A stretch of DNA of 64,000 nucleotides from Shewanella pneumatophori (GTDB lineage: Bacteria > Pseudomonadota > Gammaproteobacteria > Enterobacterales > Shewanellaceae): contig NZ_JAKILB010000006.1 in NCBI RefSeq assembly GCF_023283895.1, positions 283,163 through 347,162 on the forward strand, given 5' to 3'. The stretch's first letter is position 1, and each line of letters opens with the position of its first letter. A program made the translations under genes and the position numbers. Positions 8,201-16,422 of this stretch are shown in pieces. The notes beneath the pieces were generated by a model, which saw only the letters and a program-made list of their open reading frames with translations, made no database searches and was not told where the DNA came from.

Positions 8201-9491
8201 TTTCTTTGAGTTTTGTTTTTATTTGAAAATTGATAATTGAGCCTGAGTTGGTACCTACTATTACTTTTGTTTTATCAGTGCTTGATTTTACAATAAATGA
8301 AGGTTCTGGATCTAATGTCTCAATAATTCCAGTTATTGTATCAATAGATATAAATCCACTAGCGCTCGCTACATATATAGAACTATCTATTAAAATAGCC
8401 GATTTAGGTCCTTGTGATTTTGAATTGAAGGAACCAAGTAATTTCAAATCGGTACTGTAAGCTTTGATTATGGGGTCGTCAGTTGCAACGAGTAATGACT
8501 CTTTATGCGTTGCTATTGACCAGACATTTTTTGTTGTTAGCTTTTTTGTCTTAATTATATTACTACTTTTATCGATTATAATTAGTCCACTATTCTGGTT
8601 AATTATAAAATCCTTGGTAATGCCCTTTATGACAAGAGGGGACTCGATGTCTGTAACGTTATCTTCAAAACTTCCCAATAAAACAGGTGAGTTTATTGAT
8701 GAAACATCAAAAACTTCGTTTTTAGATAGAGCAATGATAGACTTTCCTTGGTAACTGGCACTTTGGTATATATTTTTGCTTACTATCTCTAGCTTTTCAT
8801 CTTTTACGCTAAAAACTCCTTCGGGAGAAAATATGTATAGCTGATCCTTAATGCTATACATAGAGGTAGCTGATTTAGTAATAGGAGTGGAAATGTTTGA
8901 TAACTTTATGACTGTTCCAGCATAATTCCTAATAAATAAATCATTTTTTATTTCAATAATTTGCTTGGCTGCACCAAACTCTCCGGAGATCAACTCTTTG
9001 ATTTTTAATTTAGGTAAACTTGACGAGATTGCGAGTTCATCGACCACTGTAATGGAGTTTTCAGAACCTAAATAGAGATGATTATTAGATTGGCTAATAC
9101 TCCAGATTGCATTGTCGACTTTTGCTCCTAGTGAGCTGGAAGATATAACTTTATCTTTAATTCTATCGTATATCGCTAGACCTTTGTCTGTGCCTATATA
9201 CATGGTGCCGCTGTCACTTATAAACAGACTGCGTATAAATGCGCTCGGAAGTTGATTATCGACAGACGGAAAGTAGTGTTTAAAGTCTTTTCCATCGTAG
9301 CGATTCAGTCCATTTACGGTGCCGATCCAGATATATCCATCTTGATCTTCCACAATCGAGGTTACATTACTCTGGGATAGGCCATCGGGTACACCTAATG
9401 CCGTTGAATTAAGGGTGAGTGCTCGTAAAGGCGAAGCCCAAACGAGAGTGATAATGAACAAAAAAATCGCTTGCAAAATAATTTTAGGCAT
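5211..9491 (-). CDS. Periplasmic-propeller sensor with PAS, GGDEF and EAL domains
   Basis: 1426-residue membrane-anchored c-di-GMP enzyme. Order: signal segment (1-25), a large two-component-regulator-type beta-propeller (about 27-600; GYIWIGTVNGLNRYDG is a typical blade), a Y_Y_Y-type domain (about 615-705), one membrane span (about 710-730), two PAS/PAC units (about 745-1000), GGDEF (RLGGDEFAIL near 1067) and EAL (GMEALVRLNHPEHG near 1194, DDFGTGYSSL further on). Both catalytic signatures are intact. The allosteric RxxD I-site expected just before GGDEF is absent, so the cyclase would not be product-inhibited in the usual way. The propeller implies a periplasmic ligand. It lies 99 bases upstream of the repeat-protein gene on the same strand with no terminator between. 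Net activity (synthesis or hydrolysis) cannot be told from sequence. Confidence 0.93.
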   Translation of the reverse strand: MPKIILQAIFLFIITLVWASPLRALTLNSTALGVPDGLSQSNVTSIVEDQDGYIWIGTVNGLNRYDGKDFKHYFPSVDNQLPSAFIRSLFISDSGTMYIGTDKGLAIYDRIKDKVISSSSLGAKVDNAIWSISQSNNHLYLGSENSITVVDELAISSSLPKLKIKELISGEFGAAKQIIEIKNDLFIRNYAGTVIKLSNISTPITKSATSMYSIKDQLYIFSPEGVFSVKDEKLEIVSKNIYQSASYQGKSIIALSKNEVFDVSSINSPVLLGSFEDNVTDIESPLVIKGITKDFIINQNSGLIIIDKSSNIIKTKKLTTKNVWSIATHKESLLVATDDPIIKAYSTDLKLLGSFNSKSQGPKSAILIDSSIYVASASGFISIDTITGIIETLDPEPSFIVKSSTDKTKVIVGTNSGSIINFQIKTKLKEKFIIDQGNPVFEIKTYRDTVFIATQGGLFRFANNEVTSVFSEQLVISLAISGNKVYFGTGTGLNTLNVDTGHIENIYKNNKPIFSISKNADNIIASSVSELIITNSKRTFVVNTDLGVQEEYNVHAILSKDDKTYVGGFFSITIIPIDKLMSYLRDNTPPKVTLSDLKIFNISENVDQGILKSQLSKTAEIQLKYSDYPFTIYFNSPGSTFSNIDYVYQMQGLSESLIHSKGTNSATYTNLSPGEYNFLIYAIDPITGKRGETTELKIEITPPWWLSNSAKSVYFLCALLISIMIVRTILRRREIQKQIAKSEERLKLSLWGSGDEMWDWDIETGQIYRSNIWGSLEFPQDGQRSGNESGESNIHPMDQERVREALNKHFYGETDHFEAAYRVKGKAEGWVWILDRAKIVERDEHDNALRMTGTIKNITHFKQAEEQLKLFERAIQNISEGMFILDSDFRFVEVNEACCDQIMLHKNEFTGTLFNFDLYPDSYSEQIRSILKQQGRWNNEVEALKGNGTSFLMELSIDAIYDEQGELSHYVGVFSDISRRKQQEEELRKLTNNDLLTNLPNRSNLMVTLGNLVKRDSHHTLMVLDLDNFKKINDSLGHQVGDDLLIQVAKRIEAAVPGHTSIYRLGGDEFAILIDKNPDIGTSAVIAKTVIHAFEVPFELINEKVVVGVSIGIVLYPEDDQNEQALLRKADIAMYHAKSAGGNRYQFYSESLNKNAIRQLEVENLIREGLKDDLFEVYYQPKIDLKSGQMAGMEALVRLNHPEHGLIPPNKFIPLAEENGLIVEIGDHVLKKACFAAQKWRSQGLFNGRVAVNLSSKQFALPDLQQRIESILRLTQLPAANLELEITEGTVIREPEKAIKVMQQLAKMGVSLALDDFGTGYSSLSYLKQFPIHTLKIDKAFVDDIDKSDRDLKMVDSIITIAHNMGLSVVGEGVEETSQLNILKALKCEEIQGYIFSKAVTESEFTKLLRLDANNQYLPPIDGTRN

Positions 9492-9790
9492 ATGTTTTTG
9501 TTTGATTATTCGCCAATAGAAAGGATAAATTATTTGTTGATTACACTTTTTCAGAAAGTGACGTCATTGTCAAAAAAATGAGAGTTAATTGTAGTTGATA
9601 ATCATTGCATTTATGAGAATAGTAATGCTAGTTAATCTACTAATTTACCGTAGTCTGGCTTGATCTGTTTTGTTCCGAACCTTTAGTGGTCAGAACAACT
9701 ATATTCAGTTAGTTATTTTTGAGTTTATTCATGTGGTAAATATTTAGGTTTTTACATGACGCTAGATGCTAAAGAGCAATGAGAAATGGC
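9492..9790. other. Intergenic region upstream of the GGDEF/EAL gene
   Basis: No gene seen. It must hold the promoter of the minus-strand GGDEF/EAL gene. TGATAATCATT at 9597-9607 resembles part of a Fur box (the right half is poor), about 106 bases upstream of that gene. Confidence 0.4.
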
Positions 9791-12580
9791 TCAGTAGTCA
9801 AACTGAGCTGCATCTTGTTTAAAGGCTCTTAAGTCGGTGATCATTTTGTCCGACTCTAGTGGGACTTGGTCGTGGTGAGAGTCGCCAGTGCTGAATAGCA
9901 CTAAACGGTCACAATGTTTAGTACGCATCCTTTGCATAATAAACTTGATTAAATCTGCGCGAGTTAGCAGCTTAATTTGCTCTGCTACTAGTTCGCGTTG
10001 GTTAAAGTCATAGTCTTTATTGCCAATGCTAGACCAGTAGCGTTGACTGCGGACTTTAAGGCTCGAGTCCTTTACCAGTACTTGGTTCACCAAACCGTGT
10101 TTCGTTGCTTCCCACTGTTCATTTGTAATTTGTAATACGGCATAAGTAAAATCTGCAATAAATTCATCGATAGCTTCAAGTAAAAGCTGAGGTCCACACG
10201 TTGGCGATTGTATGTAAAAAATAATTCCCGGATAACGATTAAGAGGTAGGTAGCCTGTGCCAACCATATAACCAAGCTGTCTTTGAGTTCGAAGCTCATG
10301 GAAGAAAGTCGACGACATGGTGTGGTTTAACAAGCTGAATAACGCCATTGTTTCGGGCGTGGCTACGTCAGATTGGTAATAAACAATAATGCTGCTATCA
10401 GGATGTGCTACCGGAATTTCTCGGAGTAATGTTCCTTTGTTTGAAAGGTCGATTAGCTCTCGAGATGACTCTCGGCTTGGTGTTGTGACTAGAGATAAAA
10501 TACGTTCTAGTCGATCACCTAATACCTTAGTTTCACTTTCTAACCAATCACCATAGACCAGACCTTCAAGATGGATCTTTTCATAGAAACTTTTCACGTG
10601 CGCGTGTAAGTCGTCCAGCGTTATTTCTTCGAGAATCTCAGCCATTCTAGTAGGTTCAAAGCTACGTTTTTGTAGCGTTACTGTCAGGCTAGTAAACAGT
10701 TGTGATATAGGCTTTGCTTGAGAGTGATTGTACCAAGCACGTAGGATTTGACGCTTAATCAATTCAAAGCGGCTTTGGGTAAAGTTACGTTCACGTGCTT
10801 TTTCTATAACGAGTTCTAGTAAAGTTTCTTGTTTGCCAGTAAAGCCTGTTAGGTGCAGTGTTATTCCGCCTTGATGTGGGTAGATATTATAACTTAGCCC
10901 GGCAACTTCCGCTTGATAAGTACACTCTGTTAGGTAGTCGAGCAACATTTCTACATACAAGCGGGTTAAGGCTGCATGTTTAGGTGACGCTGCCGCTTGA
11001 GCCGAATCGAGTGATAAATATAGATGGCCTTTTGGCACATTAAACTCGTCGTCTTTACGGTGCCAAATCCGGTAACCGGGCTTTTGCGCCACTACAGTTG
11101 GTACTGGATGGTTACTTTTATCTGGTCTTGCAACGCATTCATTGATAATGAAAGGGTTTTTACTCGGCAAATACAATTGTTCACGAACATCGGTTTGCGA
11201 CCAGCGAGCTAAACGTTCGCGAGCAATTGATTTTATTTGATATGGAGAATGATACCACGCAGCCTTTTTATTGGTATTAAGCCCAGATGCGATAAGTTGT
11301 AAACGCATATTTTCTGGTGTCATTAACGATAATAACGCTTGGGTTTCCTCAAGGTGCAAACCATCCATACGGTAGTCACCGTAGATAACATCCTCAATAT
11401 CATAGTGATGCATATTGATGCTTAAATGACTCGCTAAATCTAACGCGTTGACCTGTTCTTGATACTGAAATGCAATTTGGAGTAATGCTGCACGTTCATC
11501 ATAGCGCCAAGACTGTAATCCTTGGGTTTTGATGAGGTTAATATACTCAAATGTAGCGCTAATCACCTCATCTAAGTCTGCTAGACCGCGGTCAGTAAGT
11601 TGAATACTGATATTGTAATCTTTAAAGTTATAACCATTAACGCCGCCGCCTGCGGAGAGGTTATTCGCCAATCCAGATTCTTTCAAATAAGACAGTAAAC
11701 TGCCTTTACCTTCATAGCCTAATAAATGACTGACAAAAGTGAGCGGTTTGTGCTTGTAAAAACGTTCAAGCTCAGGAAGAGCGAAAGTAATAGCAACGCG
11801 TTTTTGCTCCTTTAATGGAATAATATTTATCTGACTTTGTAGCTGCTCTGGTAAGTAAATGGCAACGTCAGGGTAAAGATCAGTGCGTGTATGATCACTA
11901 ATATCACTGAAATACTGTTCTGCTAAAGAGGCTAATTCATCTAGACTTTTAGGTGCTACCAAACACAAGGTCATGATATTTGCGCTGTATTTCTGCTGGT
12001 AAAACTCAAGCAGTTCCTGTCTAAGCTCCTCTTCTTCGCCGGCCAAGGTCTTAAGATTGCCGACTGAAAATTTTGAGAAGGGATGAGCTGGGTTTACCGT
12101 TTCCTTTTGCACTTGATATACGCGGCGTACATCATCTTTTAACTTCATGCTAAATTCTGACTCGATGGCATGACGTTCACGATCGACAAGATCAATGTTA
12201 AACAGTGGTGCAATAAAAAACTGACTAAACCTATCTAGAGAATCTTCAAATTGCTCGGCGTTAATGCTGTAGAAAAAATTAGTGTGTTCGGTACCAGTCC
12301 ACGCGTTATTGGTGCCACCATGTTGATTAATAAAAGCAGAATATTCGCCAGATTCTGGATATTTTTCGGTGCCAAGAAACAACATATGTTCAAGAAAATG
12401 CGCCATGCCTGGGCGTGCCACCGGATCATCAAAATGGCCAACAGCCACAGCCATAGAAGCTGCCGATTGCGTCGCTTCGTTATCTTCAACCAGTAAAACA
12501 GATAAACCGTTTTTTAGAGTTAAATGGCGATAGCGTCGATGATCATTTGGGCTGATTTTAATTTGTGTAACTTTTGACAA
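9791..12580 (-). CDS. M16 family zinc peptidase (pitrilysin/insulinase-like)
   Basis: 929-residue insulinase-superfamily peptidase close in length to pitrilysin. The inverted zinc motif is HFLEH at residues 61-65, with the distal glutamate at 142 (77 residues after His65, the family spacing), followed by a second M16 core and the usual inactive C-terminal half. There is no signal peptide, so it is predicted cytoplasmic, unlike E. coli pitrilysin. Translation appears to start at TTG (12580) with GGAG nine bases upstream; the overlapping ATG is out of frame. It degrades oligopeptides in this family. It has the same strand as the repeat cassette but is separated from it by its own gap and the GGDEF gene. 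Confidence 0.93.
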   Translation of the reverse strand: MSKVTQIKISPNDHRRYRHLTLKNGLSVLLVEDNEATQSAASMAVAVGHFDDPVARPGMAHFLEHMLFLGTEKYPESGEYSAFINQHGGTNNAWTGTEHTNFFYSINAEQFEDSLDRFSQFFIAPLFNIDLVDRERHAIESEFSMKLKDDVRRVYQVQKETVNPAHPFSKFSVGNLKTLAGEEEELRQELLEFYQQKYSANIMTLCLVAPKSLDELASLAEQYFSDISDHTRTDLYPDVAIYLPEQLQSQINIIPLKEQKRVAITFALPELERFYKHKPLTFVSHLLGYEGKGSLLSYLKESGLANNLSAGGGVNGYNFKDYNISIQLTDRGLADLDEVISATFEYINLIKTQGLQSWRYDERAALLQIAFQYQEQVNALDLASHLSINMHHYDIEDVIYGDYRMDGLHLEETQALLSLMTPENMRLQLIASGLNTNKKAAWYHSPYQIKSIARERLARWSQTDVREQLYLPSKNPFIINECVARPDKSNHPVPTVVAQKPGYRIWHRKDDEFNVPKGHLYLSLDSAQAAASPKHAALTRLYVEMLLDYLTECTYQAEVAGLSYNIYPHQGGITLHLTGFTGKQETLLELVIEKARERNFTQSRFELIKRQILRAWYNHSQAKPISQLFTSLTVTLQKRSFEPTRMAEILEEITLDDLHAHVKSFYEKIHLEGLVYGDWLESETKVLGDRLERILSLVTTPSRESSRELIDLSNKGTLLREIPVAHPDSSIIVYYQSDVATPETMALFSLLNHTMSSTFFHELRTQRQLGYMVGTGYLPLNRYPGIIFYIQSPTCGPQLLLEAIDEFIADFTYAVLQITNEQWEATKHGLVNQVLVKDSSLKVRSQRYWSSIGNKDYDFNQRELVAEQIKLLTRADLIKFIMQRMRTKHCDRLVLFSTGDSHHDQVPLESDKMITDLRAFKQDAAQFDY

Positions 12581-12993
12581 TGCATGGCTCCAATATTACC
12601 AACAGGTGAGACAACGTATCTTGATTGCTCAAGTCTAGATGTAGATGTACCCATACGCGTAACTAATTGAGGAAAGTATAGTTGATTAAACTATTGAACT
12701 AACTTGCCATTATTTTCGATTATCTTCAAACACAACCGTTACAAATGTTTAAATTAGCTACCAGTTTGACTAAATTTTTTACACTTTAATTTTGTTTTAA
12801 TAAATCGAACGGCAAATCAAAGCAAAAAATGGTAGGTGAGTAGTTTAGTTATGCACTGTGCTTGGTGGAGTCTCTTGTTTTAAAGCTCGGCTTTCTATTC
12901 GACTAATTAATAACTAAATAACGGTATGTTGGCGAACCAATTCAGACTACAATTGGTCTATAACAATAAAAGAATTGGGAGTAGCCAAGCAGT
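12581..12993. other. Intergenic region between the M16 peptidase and sixA
   Basis: 413 bases separating divergent genes. AT-rich promoter-like sequence; no ORF, RNA gene or strong inverted repeat recognised. Confidence 0.5.
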
Positions 12994-13464
12994 ATGCAGC
13001 TATTTTTAATGCGTCATGGTGAAGCGGGTTATAACGCGCATTCAGACAGGGAACGCAAACTAACCGACTTAGGTCGGCATCACACGGCCTTGATGAGTAA
13101 CTGGTTAGGGCGCTCAGTCACAGAGTTTGATTTAGTCTTAGTCAGTCCTTACTTGCGTGCGCAGCAGAGCTGGCAGGAAGTCAGTAAGCACTTCCCTGAG
13201 CCGTTGCATTGGATAACGCTTGATGAGTTAGTCCCCTCTGGTAATCCTGGTCAAGTAGCAGATCTGGTACTTGCTTATGCTGAGCAATATCAAGCAAAAA
13301 GTGTACTGGTATTAGCGCATATGCCACTACTTGGTTACCTTGTTAGTGAGCTTGTTGCTGGAGAGGAACCGCCGCTATTTGCCACATCTGGGGTCGCCTT
13401 GATTAGTAGGGAAAACGAAAAAAATGATCTTGTATGGCAACATGCGCCGCACTCAATTAGTTGA
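12994..13464 (+). CDS. sixA: Phosphohistidine phosphatase SixA
   Basis: 156-residue histidine-phosphatase-superfamily enzyme with the RHGE motif at residues 7-10 (catalytic His8, as in E. coli SixA). In E. coli SixA removes phosphate from histidine of phosphocarrier or phosphorelay proteins, notably NPr of the nitrogen PTS. Later family residues include SPYLRAQQS and the second histidine in LAHMPLLG. It sits in the fadJ-sixA-smrB-prmB-aroC order known from E. coli, but separated from fadJ by the accessory block. The ribosome-binding site is GGGAG about 12 bases upstream, a little far. Confidence 0.93.
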   Translation: MQLFLMRHGEAGYNAHSDRERKLTDLGRHHTALMSNWLGRSVTEFDLVLVSPYLRAQQSWQEVSKHFPEPLHWITLDELVPSGNPGQVADLVLAYAEQYQAKSVLVLAHMPLLGYLVSELVAGEEPPLFATSGVALISRENEKNDLVWQHAPHSIS

Positions 13465-13546
13465 TGCTTTTAACTAATAGATGATTTTTATTCGGTAAGG
13501 GCAGGGTATTAATTTAGCGTTATTGGTTTCGTCTGCTACAAACACC

Positions 13547-13580
13547 TAAAAAGTGAGTCTAATGTGACTCACTTTTTTCG
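13547..13580. terminator. Bidirectional terminator between sixA and smrB
   Basis: Hairpin AAAGTGAGTC / GACTCACTTT with loop TAATGT and T/A runs on both sides; sits between convergent genes. Confidence 0.88.
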
Positions 13581-13605
13581 TTTTACAACAATGTGTTTTT
13601 ATTAT

Positions 13606-14136
13606 CTAACGACGATAGGGCTGATCGCCAATATCAATCAGTACCAGCAGTGCAGCGTCGCCCCCCCATTCTTTAGTGGCTTGATGAAATGCTTTTACAT
13701 GCGGGTGCTGAGCTAACCACATCGGAATATTTTGCTTTAATATACCGGTACCATGACCATGCATGACGCAGCAACAATGACTTTGCTGCTTAATACAGGC
13801 TTGGATAAGCGCAGCAAGTTCTAGTTTAGCTTCTGTTTGACGCATACCGTGCATATCTAATAAAAGATCGGGCACGTAATCTCCTCGTCTAAGACGCTTA
13901 ACATCATAGCTATCTACATCGTCTCGAGCCCACTTCATTGGGCCATCCACAGGTAATAGCGGTTGGTAGGTGTCAGAAAAGTAGCTATCAGCATGCAGTT
14001 GCTGCTCTTTCTCTTCAATGATTTTGCGGTCTTTAGGTGCCGCGATAAAATGGCGTTTATTTTGTTGTAAAGGGGTAATACCCTTAGTCAACTCTGCAAA
14101 AAGCGCCCATTCATCATGATCTTTGTTTTTATTCAT
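13606..14136 (-). CDS. smrB: Ribosome rescue endonuclease SmrB
   Basis: 176-residue Smr-domain protein; E. coli SmrB cuts mRNA between collided ribosomes. The N-terminal extension carries PLLPVDGPMKW and the conserved KLRRGDYVPDLLLDMHG. The Smr core has the DMHG motif and the catalytic-loop motif MHGHGTGILK, then WLAQHPHVKAFHQA and GGDAALLVLI, all typical of SmrB. The AGAGGG just before the ATG is unusually close, so the exact start is slightly uncertain. It converges on sixA and is divergent from prmB. Confidence 0.95.
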   Translation of the reverse strand: MNKNKDHDEWALFAELTKGITPLQQNKRHFIAAPKDRKIIEEKEQQLHADSYFSDTYQPLLPVDGPMKWARDDVDSYDVKRLRRGDYVPDLLLDMHGMRQTEAKLELAALIQACIKQQSHCCCVMHGHGTGILKQNIPMWLAQHPHVKAFHQATKEWGGDAALLVLIDIGDQPYRR

Positions 14137-14215
14137 CCCTCTATTTTATTGAATCCGATGCCTTATGAATAGACTTCAGTTACAATGATTCGGAATTAAA
14201 AAGTTGGAGTGAATT

Positions 14216-15160
14216 TTGGATAAGATTTTTGTTGATGAAGCGGTTACAGAGTTACGCACTATTGGCGATATGCTACGTTGGGGTGTCAGTCGTTTTAATG
14301 ATGCAAATATTTACTATGGCCATGGTACAGACAACGCATGGGACGAGGCCGTCGCGTTAGTTTTTCACGCATTGCACCTACCAGAAGAAATTGGTCAGCA
14401 AGTTATTCACTCTAATCTAACTATTAGTGAAAAACATAAGATTGTTGAACTGATCATTCGCCGAGTAAGAGAGCGTTTGCCAGTGCCATACCTAACAAAC
14501 CAAGCACGTTTTGCCGGCTTAGAGTTTTATGTCGATGAACGCGTACTGGTTCCGCGCTCACCAATTGCAGAGTTAATTGCTAATCGTTTTAGCCCTTGGT
14601 TATACAACAAGCCAGTAAACCGCGTATTGGATTTATGTACCGGTAGCGCATGTATTGCAATTGCTTGTGCTTATGAGTTTGAAGATGCAGAAGTAGATGC
14701 CCTTGATATTAGCGTTGATGCACTAGAAGTGGCGCAAATTAACATTGAAACGCTTGAGGTAATGGATAGAGTATTCCCAATGGAATCTGATCTATTCTCG
14801 GCTATTCCAAAAGGGCCACACTACGATCTAATCGTATCTAACCCTCCTTATGTTGATGCGGAAGATATCGGCGATATGCCAGATGAGTATCACCATGAAC
14901 CAGCTATTGGCTTGGCTTCGGGCCGTGACGGTTTAGATTTGACCAAGCGTATCCTTGCTAATGCGGCTGATTATCTGACAGAAGATGGCTTACTAGTCGT
15001 TGAAGTCGGTAATTCAATGGTGCACTTGAGCGAGCAATTCCCAGATGTGCCATTTACTTGGGTTAACTTTGAAAACGGCGGTGACGGTGTGTTTGTGTTA
15101 ACTCGTGATCAGCTAGTTGAAAATGAATCACTTTTCGCTATCTACAAAGATAGTGAATAA
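14216..15160 (+). CDS. prmB: Ribosomal protein uL3 glutamine methyltransferase PrmB
   Basis: 314-residue N5-glutamine methyltransferase of the HemK/PrmC family that methylates ribosomal protein L3. The SAM-binding motif [12 protein letters not shown] lies near residue 140 and the catalytic NPPY motif ([12 protein letters not shown]) near 211. Start is TTG with GGAG seven bases upstream. It is divergent from smrB and followed by aroC, the order found in E. coli. Confidence 0.95.
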   Translation: MDKIFVDEAVTELRTIGDMLRWGVSRFNDANIYYGHGTDNAWDEAVALVFHALHLPEEIGQQVIHSNLTISEKHKIVELIIRRVRERLPVPYLTNQARFAGLEFYVDERVLVPRSPIAELIANRFSPWLYNKPVNRVLDLCTGSACIAIACAYEFEDAEVDALDISVDALEVAQINIETLEVMDRVFPMESDLFSAIPKGPHYDLIVSNPPYVDAEDIGDMPDEYHHEPAIGLASGRDGLDLTKRILANAADYLTEDGLLVVEVGNSMVHLSEQFPDVPFTWVNFENGGDGVFVLTRDQLVENESLFAIYKDSE

Positions 15161-15168
15161 TAGTGTTT

Positions 15169-15190
15169 AGCCGCAGTGAGAGCTGCGGCT
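15169..15190 (+). terminator. Possible terminator after prmB
   Basis: Eight-base perfect stem AGCCGCAG / CTGCGGCT starting nine bases after the prmB stop. The T-tract behind it is weak, so termination is uncertain. Confidence 0.5.
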
Positions 15191-15222
15191 TATATCTAAG
15201 TGCCTTGTGGTTATTTAGGTAT

Positions 15223-15255
15223 ATACCAATCAGTACTCCTACATTAGATTGGTAT
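15223..15255. repeat. ATACCAATC...GATTGGTAT inverted repeat upstream of aroC
   Basis: Nine-base perfect arms separated by 15 bases, 73 bases before aroC. TTGGTAT-type palindromes resemble short intergenic repeats I associate with marine Alteromonadales genomes; no second complete copy was noticed in this window. Confidence 0.5.
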
Positions 15256-15327
15256 TAGATGAGGAATTTACCGATAAAACGCGGGTAAATGAAAATTAGA
15301 ATAAAGAGATAGAGGGCGATAAAGCGA

Positions 15328-16422
15328 ATGTCGGGAAACAGCATTGGACAAAATTTCGTAGTAACAACATTCGGTGAAAGCCACGGCGTTGCAATTGGCT
15401 GTATTATTGATGGCTGTCCTCCAGGTGTTGAGCTGACAGAAGCTGATATGCAGCACGATTTAGATAGACGCCGCCCAGGTACCTCTCGTTATACAACAGC
15501 TCGCCGTGAACCGGATGAGGTGCGCATTCTTTCTGGCATTTTCGAAGGTCAAACTACAGGTACTTCAATTGGTTTAATGATTGAAAACACCGATCAGCGC
15601 AGCAAGGATTACTCAAACATTAAAGACTTGTTCCGCCCGGGGCATGCAGATTACACCTACCAGCAAAAATATGGTCAGCGGGATTATCGCGGTGGTGGCC
15701 GTTCATCTGCCCGTGAAACTGCAATGCGCGTTGCAGCAGGTGCAGTTGCTAAAAAATACCTTAAGCAAGTTCATGGAGTAGAAATTCATGCTTACTTATC
15801 ACAGCTTGGACCTATTTCGGCAGAGACAGTTGATTTTGAGCAAATTGAGCAAAATGCCTTTTTCTTTCCTGATGCATCAAAGCTAGATTCATTAGATGAG
15901 TATATGCGCGATCTGAAAAAGAGCGGCGACTCAATCGGCGCAAAAGTCTCAGTGGTGGCAACGGGTGTGCCTGTTGGCCTAGGCGAGCCGGTATTTGACA
16001 GACTCGATGCGGATATTGCCCATGCGCTGATGGGAATTAACGCGGTTAAAGGTGTTGAAATTGGTGATGGCTTTGAAGTGGTTAACCAAAAAGGTTCTGA
16101 GCACCGTGATTTAATGTCGCCAGCAGGCTTTGCCTCTAACCATGCTGGCGGCATTTTAGGTGGCATTTCATCAGGGCAACCGATTGTCGCCCATATTGCA
16201 ATGAAACCGACGTCGAGCATAAGCGTGCCAGGTGAAAGCATGACAGCTCAAGGTGAAACTGCAGAAGTGGTAACTAAAGGGCGTCACGATCCTTGTGTAG
16301 GCATTCGTGCAGTACCTATTGCTGAAGCTATGTTAGCCATTGTATTGATGGATCACTTATTACGTCACCGTGCGCAAAATATGGATGTCAACAGCAGTAC
16401 CCCTATTATCGGAATGCGTTAA
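15328..16422 (+). CDS. aroC: Chorismate synthase AroC
   Basis: 364-residue enzyme converting 5-enolpyruvylshikimate-3-phosphate to chorismate using reduced FMN, the last common step of aromatic amino acid synthesis. Family signatures visible: [19 protein letters not shown] at the N-terminus, [29 protein letters not shown] near residue 126, and [17 protein letters not shown] near the C-terminus. Its stop codon overlaps the start of the following MFS gene by one base (TAATG), so the two are translationally coupled. Confidence 0.98.
   Translation: MSGNSIGQNFVVTTFGESHGVAIGCIIDGCPPGVELTEADMQHDLDRRRPGTSRYTTARREPDEVRILSGIFEGQTTGTSIGLMIENTDQRSKDYSNIKDLFRPGHADYTYQQKYGQRDYRGGGRSSARETAMRVAAGAVAKKYLKQVHGVEIHAYLSQLGPISAETVDFEQIEQNAFFFPDASKLDSLDEYMRDLKKSGDSIGAKVSVVATGVPVGLGEPVFDRLDADIAHALMGINAVKGVEIGDGFEVVNQKGSEHRDLMSPAGFASNHAGGILGGISSGQPIVAHIAMKPTSSISVPGESMTAQGETAEVVTKGRHDPCVGIRAVPIAEAMLAIVLMDHLLRHRAQNMDVNSSTPIIGMR

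Noticed and set aside
9791..12580. M16 peptidase as the processing protease of the repeat cassette
   Set aside because: M16 enzymes do mature some peptides, and it is on the same strand, but it has no export signal while the repeat protein is secreted, is separated by the GGDEF gene and promoter gaps, and looks like a conserved housekeeping gene beside sixA.
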